Assembly (NCBI GenBank): GCA_020061285.1
Contig: JAGUYQ010000303.1
Location: 1 to 9,227 of the forward strand
Reading direction: 5' to 3'
Origin: Betaproteobacteria bacterium
Lineage (GTDB): Bacteria; Pseudomonadota; Gammaproteobacteria; Burkholderiales; UBA9220
Length of the DNA: 9,227 bases
Positions within the stretch are counted from its first letter, which is position 1, and the number at the start of each line of letters is the position of its first letter. The notes beneath the pieces were generated by a model. It was not told the DNA's origin and searched no databases. It worked only from the letters and a program-made list of their open reading frames with translations. Shown piece by piece: positions 1-9,227 of this stretch. A program made the translations under genes and the position numbers.

Positions 1-170
1 CCCAGGGCCAGGCCCACCTTGGCGTGGTCCGTGCCGCCGGGCAGGCCCTCGGCGTAAATGGCGAAAATCGGCAGGATCAGAAACAGGCCCAGCATGCGCA
101 GGCCGAAAATACCGGCGAGACCGAAGGTGGCGCGCCGTTCCAGGGGGGTCATCGTGTCGCTGTTCTGCAT
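1..170 (-). CDS. MFS transporter, N-terminal fragment (runs off left edge)
   Basis: The minus strand from 170 reads MQNSDTMTPLERRATFGLAG and continues through a hydrophobic segment (about residues 16-39, with a GIFGLRMLGLFLILPIFA-like run) into the loop sequence YAEGLPGGTDHAKVGLALG. This is the first transmembrane helix and first periplasmic loop of a major facilitator superfamily permease; the rest lies beyond the window. It is an inner-membrane secondary transporter, and the substrate cannot be told from 56 residues. Two in-frame starts exist, at 170 and 152. I chose 170 because both lack a strong Shine-Dalgarno sequence and the longer form leaves a normal cytoplasmic tail before TM1; 152 (MTPLERRATF) is a real alternative. 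As I recall, a permease of this kind is a common divergent neighbour of uvrA in betaproteobacteria. Here it is separated from uvrA by about 5.2 kb of accessory DNA. Confidence 0.8.
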   Translation of the reverse strand, partial: MQNSDTMTPLERRATFGLAGIFGLRMLGLFLILPIFAIYAEGLPGGTDHAKVGLAL

Positions 171-205
171 TCCGTTGGAGGCTGGGTTTGTTGAAGAAGC
201 CGACT

Positions 206-211
206 ATTTTA
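206..211 (-). promoter_or_regulatory. possible -10 box for the MFS gene
   Basis: The minus strand carries TAAAAT at 211-206, five of six matches to the sigma70 -10 consensus, ending 35 nt before the first MFS start codon. No convincing -35 hexamer is present 15-18 nt upstream (AGGTGG or GTGGAT at best), so this is a position-and-box argument only. Confidence 0.3.
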
Positions 212-276
212 GCAGGCTATCCTTGCATCCACCTGTCGAAATCGATGGCTATGAATAAACGCTGCCGACGGCTTCC

Positions 277-328
277 AGATCGAGAACGCCCGGCGCATCG
301 AGGAAAAAATCGGTCTGGGGCCGCGTGA
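277..328 (+). pseudogene. higA antitoxin gene remnant (3' end only)
   Basis: Read in the frame of 277-312, the strand encodes QIENARRIEEKIG, closely matching the C-terminus of the intact HigA at 2992-3291 (EIENAQRIEEEIE). At DNA level 277-312 matches 3239-3274 at 33 of 36 positions. One base is missing relative to the intact copy between 313 and 324, so the TGA at 326-328, which corresponds to the intact gene's stop at 3289-3291, is out of frame. Similarity fades upstream of 277: a weak AAD versus AAYD match at about 262-270, with an in-frame deletion. Nothing resembling the helix-turn-helix domain precedes it, because the sequence to the left is the MFS leader. The remnant cannot make an antitoxin. 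It is most simply the stump of an older higA, or one end of a duplicated segment. Confidence 0.6.
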
Positions 329-357
329 ACCTGAAAGCTATTCGAGGCAGACCCTTT
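277..357 (+). repeat. left copy of a diverged direct repeat flanking katG
   Basis: It aligns with 3239-3320 over about 82 columns. I count 33/36 matches in the higA-coding part, about 6/13 around the old stop codon with one gap, and 23/33 in the part after the stop. The last block aligns codon by codon without gaps (325-357 versus 3288-3320). The two copies are in the same orientation and enclose katG and the higB scar. Confidence 0.6.
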
Positions 358-424
358 TGATTTGCGACACGGCCAATGGACAAGGCCGCCGACACCGCTA
401 CGACCGGAAACGGCCATAACCGGA

Positions 425-449
425 CCCGTGCACCGCCTGGAGGCACGGG
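425..449. repeat. inverted repeat beyond katG stop
   Basis: Arms CCCGTGC (425-431) and GCACGGG (443-449) can form a perfect 7-bp stem with an 11-nt loop. There is no T-run after it on either strand. It lies 72-96 nt beyond the katG stop, so it may form a second 3'-end hairpin in the katG transcript, but this is not demonstrated. Confidence 0.35.
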
Positions 450-469
450 GCCGCCGCACCGTGGCTGCC

Positions 470-501
470 ATCCCGCCGCCGCAAAGTCCGGCGGTCGGGA
501 T
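470..501 (-). terminator. strong hairpin after katG, candidate terminator or 3'-end stabiliser
   Basis: On the minus strand, ATCCCG-A-CCGCCG (501-489) pairs with CGGCGG-CGGGAT (481-470). This gives a 12-bp G+C-rich stem with one bulged base (495) and a 7-nt loop (482-488), beginning 20 nt after the katG stop codon. No U-tract follows, so it does not fit the classical intrinsic terminator. A Rho-assisted or RNA-stabilising role is equally possible. Confidence 0.5.
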
Positions 502-520
502 GCGACATTTTCCCCCGCCT

Positions 521-2730
<2,210 letters not shown>

Positions 2731-2790
2731 ATAGTCGTGGTGAACGGGGCAATGCTCCCTTCAAAGCCTAGCCATCACACGTTCCGATTA

Positions 2791-2811
2791 CCAATGAATT
2801 ATTCCAATGAA
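2791..2811. promoter_or_regulatory. tandem CCAATGAA repeat upstream of katG
   Basis: CCAATGAA occurs at 2791-2798 and again at 2804-2811, a period of 13 bp (TTCATTGG twice on the katG strand), 75-95 nt upstream of the katG start. The segment around it (2781-2822) is clearly more A+T-rich than its surroundings, as expected of a promoter region. It does not match the OxyR spacing pattern (four ATAG/CTAT-like elements at about 10-bp intervals). A regulator site or RNA polymerase contact is possible; the function is unknown. Confidence 0.3.
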
Positions 2812-2886
2812 GATGATACGTTTTGGCTATCAGCGTCGGACGTGAGGCAAGCCGTGCTCCTAACCCATGCCACCCCTCGCCTTGCC

Positions 2887-2911
2887 GTTTAACATTAAAC
2901 GTTATAGCGTT
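2887..2911 (+). promoter_or_regulatory. overlapping inverted repeats, likely higBA operator and promoter
   Basis: GTTTAA (2887-2892) and TTAAAC (2895-2900) form an inverted repeat with a 2-nt centre. AACG (2898-2901) and CGTT (2908-2911) form a second one that overlaps it. They sit immediately before the old higB start codon at 2917. HigA-type antitoxins are known to repress their own operon by binding palindromes at this position. A -10-like TATAGC (2903-2908) lies inside the second repeat, with a weak -35 candidate TTGCCG (2882-2887) at 15-nt spacing. Operator assignment is inference from symmetry and position. Confidence 0.45.
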
Positions 2912-2916
2912 CCATC

Positions 2917-2981
2917 ATGATCCAGAGCTTCCGCTGGATGAATACGGCCCGAAAGACGTAGAAATCGTGGATTACCATTGA
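2917..2981 (+). pseudogene. higB: higB toxin gene reduced to a deletion scar
   Basis: From the ATG at 2917 the frame reads MIQSFR, the typical start of HigB/RelE-superfamily killer proteins, then shifts to WMNTARKT and stops at TAG 2959-2961. In the frame one base over, 2937-2981 reads DEYGPKDVEIVDYH followed by TGA, the typical HigB C-terminus. Only about 65 nt remain of a gene that is normally near 280 nt. AGCTTCCGC (2926-2934) encodes SFR here, and related HigB proteins usually carry CFRW just before this C-terminal tail, so the scar is explained by an internal deletion at matching GCTTCCGC sequences plus loss of one G after TGG. The ribonuclease core is gone, so no toxin can be made. Its TGA lies 10 nt before the higA ATG, the usual higB-higA layout. 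Confidence 0.75.
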
Positions 2982-2991
2982 GGAGCGAACC

Positions 2992-3291
2992 ATGGCCAAG
3001 AACGGCATGAGGCCGGTGCACCCCGGCGAGATTCTGCGGGAGGATTTTCTAGTCCCCCTGGGCATGAGCGCCAACGCCCTGGCGAAGGCCCTGCACGTGC
3101 CCACCCCGCGCATCAACGACGTCGTGCGGGAGCGCCGGGGCGTGACGGCGGACACCGCCATGCGCCTGGCCCGCTACTTCGGCGGCGACGCCCGCTCCTG
3201 GCTGAACCTCCAGGCCGCCTACGACCTACGGGTGGCAGAGATCGAGAACGCCCAGCGCATCGAGGAGGAAATCGAGCCGGTAGCGGCATGA
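2992..3291 (+). CDS. higA: HigA-family antitoxin, orphaned
   Basis: This 99-residue XRE/Cro-type helix-turn-helix protein opens with the family signature MRPVHPGEILREDFLVPLG (6-24). The helix-turn-helix lies at about 26-49 (SANALAKALHVPTPRINDVVRERR), followed by TADTAMRLARYFG (52-64), a SWLNLQAAYDLR segment (69-80) and an acidic helical tail. HigA proteins bind and neutralise the HigB mRNA interferase and repress the operon through the helix-turn-helix. GAGGAG (2980-2985) is 6 nt before the ATG, overlapping the higB stop, so translation was formerly coupled to the toxin gene. Length and reading frame are normal. With higB destroyed, the protein could persist as a free repressor, as an anti-toxin against related HigB proteins, or be decaying. 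No second complete toxin gene is nearby. Confidence 0.88.
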   Translation: MAKNGMRPVHPGEILREDFLVPLGMSANALAKALHVPTPRINDVVRERRGVTADTAMRLARYFGGDARSWLNLQAAYDLRVAEIENAQRIEEEIEPVAA

Positions 3292-3320
3292 AGCTGGATG
3301 TTATGCGAGGATACCCCTTT
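3239..3320 (+). repeat. right copy of the higA-3'-end direct repeat
   Basis: It covers the last 53 nt of higA and 29 nt beyond it, and matches 277-357 (see that entry). The part beyond the stop codon aligns codon by codon in the frame opened by the ATG that overlaps the higA stop (ATGA, 3288-3291): MKLDVMRGYPF here versus VNLKAIRGRPF then stop in the left copy. After 3320 the similarity becomes marginal and ends by about 3335, close to the start of the restriction-modification module. Confidence 0.55.
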
Positions 3321-3375
3321 AGCACCGGGGCAACGGCCTGTGCAGAAAAACCACTAAGCGATAAAATGGAAAAAT

Positions 3376-4494
3376 ATGGCATACGACATAACCGCAGAAC
3401 GACGCCAACAATACAGGGAAACCTCCATTCGGTCCCAGCAGCGAAAGCAGGCGCTGCTAGCAGCCGCACAGGATACTCACCCTGCTAATCTGCACGTTCC
3501 TCGACTCAACCCACTGCAACTCATGCCGTTGGTCGCAACGCATGGCCTTTCAACGCTCTCGCTGTTCTCGGGAGGCGGCGGTCTGGATTTGGGTTTCGAG
3601 CGGGCCGGTTATGGTCATGTGGCGTCCTACGATGTCCTTGATGTGTGCGGGGACACGCTGCGTATCAACCGCCCGAATTGGCAGGTTTACAGCGGCAACG
3701 ATGGTGACGTGACTCAAGTCGATTGGGCCGCCTATCGAGGCATGGATGTCGTGCAGGGAGGGCCGCCTTGCCAGCCCTTCTCCATCGCGGGCAAGCAGGC
3801 CGGCCCGAATGACCCAAGAAACATGTGGCCAGCCTTCGTTGCTGGCATCCTAGCTACCCGGCCGTTGGCCTTCGTGGCGGAAAATGTCCCTGGGCTGCTC
3901 GACGCGAAATTTAAGGGGTTTGTAGACGAGAACATTATTACCCCCCTGGACCGCACTTACCATTTGTTTACGTTCCGGGTGCGTGCCGATGAATTCGGTG
4001 TTCCTCAAGCACGCAACAGAGTGTTCATTGTTGGTTTCCGGCAGAAGCGGCATGCCATACGTTTCGTACCGCCGGCTCCGACGCACTCGGCCGAGCCTAG
4101 TGGCTTGCCGCCGTTGAATACAGCTCGACACTCTCTTGGGTTGGACGACACCGGATTCGATGTGGTCGCACCAACCCTGCGCTCAGGCTTTACAGGCCCG
4201 CGCAATACTACGGGCGTAGTGAACAGCAAGGCATCGCTCGAGGTCTGGAACCGGCTCGGCATTTGGCCCAACGGGGTGCAAAAGTCACGGGAGATCGCCG
4301 CGCTCTATCCGCCTGAGAACGGGCACAAGAGATTGGCCGTGCAAGACTGTGCCTTGCTACAGGGTTTCCCTGACGACTGGGCTTTTAGCGGCGCTGTTTA
4401 TCAGGCTCTTGGTCAAATCGGAAATTCCGTATGCCCACCAGTCGGGTATAGGGTTGCGATTGCTATTGCGACAGCGTTGAGGGCAATTGCATGA
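3376..4494 (+). CDS. type II DNA (cytosine-5) methyltransferase
   Basis: The 372-residue protein carries the ordered m5C-methyltransferase motifs. Motif I (AdoMet binding) is LFSGGGGLDLG at 63-73. Motif IV is GGPPCQPFS with catalytic C132. Motif VI is ENV at 170-172. Motif VIII is QARNRVFIVG at 211-220. Motif X is GNSVCPPVGYRVA at about 349-361. A short target-recognition region lies between VIII and X (about 222-340). It transfers a methyl group from AdoMet to C5 of cytosine in a recognition site that I cannot deduce. The adjoining nuclease implies host protection from self-cleavage. The ATG at 3376 has only a weak GGAA four nt upstream. About 60 residues precede motif I; a later ATG at residue 50 would remove most of that extension but has no better ribosome site. 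It overlaps the next gene by ATGA. Base composition is lower in G+C than uvrA, consistent with acquisition. Confidence 0.93.
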   Translation: MAYDITAERRQQYRETSIRSQQRKQALLAAAQDTHPANLHVPRLNPLQLMPLVATHGLSTLSLFSGGGGLDLGFERAGYGHVASYDVLDVCGDTLRINRPNWQVYSGNDGDVTQVDWAAYRGMDVVQGGPPCQPFSIAGKQAGPNDPRNMWPAFVAGILATRPLAFVAENVPGLLDAKFKGFVDENIITPLDRTYHLFTFRVRADEFGVPQARNRVFIVGFRQKRHAIRFVPPAPTHSAEPSGLPPLNTARHSLGLDDTGFDVVAPTLRSGFTGPRNTTGVVNSKASLEVWNRLGIWPNGVQKSREIAALYPPENGHKRLAVQDCALLQGFPDDWAFSGAVYQALGQIGNSVCPPVGYRVAIAIATALRAIA

Positions 4495-5216
4495 CAGTTC
4501 AAGACGACGCACGAGAACGAGAACTTTGCCGACTGTTTAATCTAACGTGGGACCCGGCGCACCAACGAGGTGGCACGGATGCCTATTTCAATGTCGATGT
4601 AGCAGGGCGCAGATTTCAAATTCCCGTCGAGGTGAAGTCAACTACGGGGAGCTCAATCGCGACTGCTCGAGATGTGGGCATGGCGCACATCCAGAAGTGG
4701 AAACACGTCATGTGGGTCATCGGCTTCTATACAAGAGAACGGCAGCCAGAATTGATAGGAAGCCTATGCTTAACCCCGGCTGATTTACTCCCCTGGATTT
4801 CCAAGATTGAGCAGAAAATTCTGCCAGATTTTGAGCTTGCGCGACGCGCATCCCAATTACTCACAATGGACGACCTGCATGCCATAAGTGGGGCACGCGA
4901 GGCATATTCGCTTGCAGACGCCAAGCGCTTGCATAAGAAACAGTGGACGATTGAGCAATATAGGGCTGCTCAGGACGTTACCGTTAATGGAGTAAGAATG
5001 ATTTCCCCGCAGGCTATGCTGTGTATTCTGAAGCTCCGCGCCCAATACATCGCCGAACGAGGCGCCACGCTCAACAATCCGCACATAGACAAGGGCTTCT
5101 TGAGCACCTTCGATGGCACAGACCGCGTAATTACCGACGAGCAGGCCAGTCGCATAAGGGAAATCACTCGCGCCTATATCGCGAGCGATATGAGCCATCC
5201 GTTCCCTGAAGTGTAA
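4491..5216 (+). CDS. type II restriction endonuclease, PD-(D/E)XK fold, cognate of the upstream methyltransferase
   Basis: This 241-residue protein has a PD-(D/E)XK-like core: D30 in QRGGTDAYFNV, then E47-V48-K49 in IPVEVKSTT on the following strand. That is the order and spacing expected for the metal-binding catalytic residues. KWKHVMWVIGFYT (69-81) fits the next core strand. I do not recognise the C-terminal two thirds (LPWISKIEQKI, a basic RLHKKQW segment near 146-152, and PQAMLCILKLRAQYI near 173-187); it probably holds DNA-binding and dimer contacts. Assignment rests on this motif plus direct coupling: the start codon overlaps the methyltransferase stop by 4 nt, so the nuclease is made after its protecting enzyme by translational coupling. 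No controller (C) protein or Vsr gene is present. G+C is visibly low (29 of 60 at 4921-4980, against 43 of 60 in uvrA at 5881-5940). The recognition sequence is unknown. Confidence 0.8.
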   Translation: MTVQDDARERELCRLFNLTWDPAHQRGGTDAYFNVDVAGRRFQIPVEVKSTTGSSIATARDVGMAHIQKWKHVMWVIGFYTRERQPELIGSLCLTPADLLPWISKIEQKILPDFELARRASQLLTMDDLHAISGAREAYSLADAKRLHKKQWTIEQYRAAQDVTVNGVRMISPQAMLCILKLRAQYIAERGATLNNPHIDKGFLSTFDGTDRVITDEQASRIREITRAYIASDMSHPFPEV

Positions 5217-5332
5217 GCAAATCAAATAAGGTCAGCTTCACTTTAATTTTTCACTTTCATCCCCGCTTTCCCACCTCCCTCACCATCCGCAGAATTACCA
5301 AACCGCTCCCCTCCCTTCTCCCCCGCTCCGAT

Positions 5333-5362
5333 TTGAGCTTCCCCCCCAAAATTCCGTATAGT
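5333..5362 (+). promoter_or_regulatory. sigma70-type promoter of uvrA
   Basis: TTGAGC (5333-5338, four of six matches to the -35 consensus) and TATAGT (5357-5362, five of six to the -10) are separated by 18 nt. The predicted transcript start near 5369 leaves a short leader of about 26 nt before the uvrA ATG. No CTG-N10-CAG LexA box is visible across it, so SOS control is not supported by the sequence. Confidence 0.6.
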
Positions 5363-5394
5363 AGCGGATTGGCCTTTTCCCCCTGAGCAGCACC

Positions 5395-8217
<2,823 letters not shown>

Positions 8218-8259
8218 CGCCTACATCTCCGCTGAACGATAAAGTTGGAAAATAGGACC

Positions 8260-8553
8260 ATGGACAAAGCCCGAATCCTCAACGTACTGGAACAACACCG
8301 GAAAGAGATTCTGCATCGTTTCCACGTGCGTCATCTGGGCGTATTCGGCTCAGCGGCACGAGACGAAATGAGGGCAGACAGCGATGTGGACGTGCTGGTG
8401 GAATTTTCCGGGCCGGCCACCTTCGACGAGTACATGGACCTGCAGGATTACCTGGAGAAATTGCTACAACGGCGGGTTGACCTGGTGACCGAAACCGGCC
8501 TCAAGCCCCTTGCCCGGCCCAGTGTGGAAAAGGACCTGGTCCGTGTCGCGTGA
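8260..8553 (+). CDS. mntA: MntA-type minimal nucleotidyltransferase antitoxin
   Basis: The 97-residue protein has the nucleotidyltransferase signature GSAARDEMRADSDVDVLVEF: G30-S31, ten residues, then D42 and D44, with the third carboxylate D74 in RRVDLV. The ARDE stretch fits the ARXE-containing MntA group. MntA enzymes use ATP to AMPylate a tyrosine in the partner HepT RNase, which silences it. The downstream gene is exactly that partner and overlaps by 11 nt, so translation is coupled. I chose the ATG at 8260 (MDKARILNVLEQHRKEIL), with GGAA at 8247-8250 nine nt upstream and AGGA closer in. A TTG five codons earlier lacks a ribosome site. The gene lies 42 nt after uvrA on the same strand. 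Confidence 0.9.
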   Translation: MDKARILNVLEQHRKEILHRFHVRHLGVFGSAARDEMRADSDVDVLVEFSGPATFDEYMDLQDYLEKLLQRRVDLVTETGLKPLARPSVEKDLVRVA

Positions 8554-8911
8554 CTGGTCGCTGTATCTCAACGACCTGGTGGAAAGCGCAGAAAAGATCG
8601 AACGCCTACTGCGGGGACAGACTTTTGACAGCTTTTGTGATAGCGAGGCAATTTTCGATGCCGTACTCTTCAACCTTCAAGTCATCGGCGAGGCCGCCAA
8701 GAAGCTCCCCGAAGAAGCGACCCGCGCCATGCCCAGCATCGACTGGTCGCGCCCTGCCCGCCTGCGGGACTTGATCGCCCATCACTATTTCGCGCTGGAC
8801 GCTGGAATCGTCTGGGACGTAGCGACGCACCACATCCCGGAAGTGCGAGTGGCGGCCCGTGAACTGTTAAATAGCCTGCGCGATAAAGAAAATCCGTCCC
8901 CTTTGGGTTAA
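8543..8911 (+). CDS. hepT: HepT-type HEPN ribonuclease toxin
   Basis: The 122-residue HEPN-domain protein is all helical in character. It contains the catalytic motif RDLIAHHY, R75-X4-H80-X-Y82, where R and H form the RNase active site and Y82 corresponds to the tyrosine AMPylated by MntA in characterised pairs. FDAVLFNLQVIGEAAKKLPEE (38-58) is the other conserved HEPN block. I place the start at GTG 8543 (MSRDWSLYLNDLVES), with AGGA at 8531-8534 eight nt upstream and an N-terminus typical of the family. An ATG at 8510 would add 11 residues translated from inside mntA in another frame and is less likely. The order is antitoxin first, toxin second. The last residues (DKENPSPLG) look like a tail beyond the usual domain end. 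No terminator is evident after it. Confidence 0.9.
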   Translation: MSRDWSLYLNDLVESAEKIERLLRGQTFDSFCDSEAIFDAVLFNLQVIGEAAKKLPEEATRAMPSIDWSRPARLRDLIAHHYFALDAGIVWDVATHHIPEVRVAARELLNSLRDKENPSPLG

Positions 8912-9037
8912 TGGCACTTTTTATTTCAGCGACATGAACGGAAGCTGCTGAATCACCCATTACGCACTTGAACCCCGTTACTCCCTACGCGCATGCGTGG
9001 GGAAAGGACATGCGCCCAGGACATTCTCGCCATCGAC

Positions 9038-9227
9038 ATGCCTCCCTCCCCACAACGCCTTCCCCTCCCCCTGCTGGTGCTGCTCGGCGCCCTCATCGCC
9101 GTCGGCCCCCTGTCCATCGACATGTACCTGCCCGCCTTCCCGGCGGTGGAACGGAGCCTGGGGGTGCCCCACGGCTCGGCGGAGTTCACCCTGGCGGCGT
9201 TCTTCATCGGCCTGGCCTTGGGACAGG
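9038..9227 (+). CDS. Bcr/CflA-family drug efflux MFS transporter, N-terminal fragment (runs off right edge)
   Basis: The 63 visible codons read MPPSPQRLPLPLLVLLGALI, then AVGPLSIDMYLPAFPAV and FTLAAFFIGLALGQ. The hydrophobic TM1 followed by GPLSIDMYLPAFP, and the start of TM2 ending in GLALGQ, are hallmarks of the 12-TM Bcr/CflA multidrug proton antiporters of the inner membrane. The ATG at 9038 starts just ahead of TM1; its nearest purine-rich element, AGGA at 9018-9021, is too far upstream. An in-frame ATG at 8993 would add 15 residues but has no ribosome site either, so the start is uncertain. The 126 nt between hepT and this gene hold no recognised feature beyond a CGCATGCG palindrome at 8990-8997. 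Confidence 0.88.
   Translation, partial: MPPSPQRLPLPLLVLLGALIAVGPLSIDMYLPAFPAVERSLGVPHGSAEFTLAAFFIGLALGQ

Larger units (their letters stand above)
171..520. other. 350-bp intergenic stretch between MFS gene and katG
   Basis: No intact gene is visible. From left to right it holds the MFS leader and possible -10 box (to about 211), a stretch with nothing recognised (about 212-265), a decayed higA 3' end with its downstream DNA (277-357), unrecognised sequence (358-424), and two inverted repeats beyond the katG stop codon (425-449 and 470-501). Short open frames on both strands here run on into the katG antisense and show no protein-like conservation that I recognise. Confidence 0.6.

Noticed and set aside
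2731..2886. OxyR binding site upstream of katG
   Set aside because: No set of ATAG/CTAT-like elements at regular 10-11-bp spacing could be found on either strand.
3288..3488. 66-codon ORF overlapping the higA stop as a full gene
   Set aside because: After the first 11 codons it has no recognisable character and most of it overlaps the methyltransferase gene in another frame. Only its first codons are worth noting, and they are reported as a finding.
8245..8259. TTG at 8245 as the mntA start
   Set aside because: It has no Shine-Dalgarno sequence upstream, whereas ATG 8260 has purine-rich GGAA and AGGA before it and the normal family N-terminus.
8510..8542. ATG at 8510 as the hepT start
   Set aside because: It would add 11 residues (MPGPVWKRTWS) from inside mntA with no ribosome site. 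GTG 8543 has AGGA at the right distance and gives the family-typical MSRDW start.
8990..8997. CGCATGCG palindrome before the Bcr/CflA gene
   Set aside because: It is a single 8-bp palindrome in G+C-rich DNA with no partner site, so it could be chance.

Overview
The window looks like a chromosomal segment of a high-G+C proteobacterium. A betaproteobacterium (Rhodocyclales-like) is my best guess from the character of UvrA and of the divergent MFS transporter, but this is inference without a database search. The housekeeping core is uvrA (5395-8217, +). It is divergent from the start of an MFS transporter gene at the left edge (1-170, -). A Bcr/CflA-type drug efflux gene begins at the right edge (9038-9227, +).

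The roughly 5.1 kb between the MFS and uvrA promoters is an accessory region built from separable modules. Left to right they are: (a) a decayed 3' end of a higA antitoxin gene (277-328) plus similar downstream DNA to 357; (b) katG, catalase-peroxidase, on the minus strand (521-2716), with strong inverted repeats after its stop codon; (c) a HigBA locus in which the toxin gene higB is reduced to a 65-nt deletion scar (2917-2981), while the antitoxin gene higA is intact (2992-3291) and preceded by overlapping inverted repeats that could be its operator; (d) a compact type II restriction-modification pair, an m5C methyltransferase (3376-4494) overlapping a PD-(D/E)XK endonuclease (4491-5216) by 4 nt, with visibly lower G+C than uvrA; (e) a pyrimidine-rich spacer carrying the uvrA promoter.

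A second defence-type module sits directly behind uvrA: mntA-hepT (8260-8911), a nucleotidyltransferase antitoxin and HEPN RNase toxin pair with all catalytic motifs visible, including the RX4HXY motif whose tyrosine is the known AMPylation target. So repair (uvrA), peroxide defence (katG), restriction-modification and two toxin-antitoxin systems (one broken, one intact) lie within 9 kb.

The most informative observations are structural. katG and the higBA remnant are flanked by two diverged direct copies of a higA 3' end plus about 30 nt of downstream DNA. The higB scar joins the first six codons to the last fourteen or so through a short microhomology plus one lost base. I found no rRNA, tRNA, CRISPR array, transposase or integrase. 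I see no wholly new gene system here. The interest lies in the remnants and in the layering of the region.
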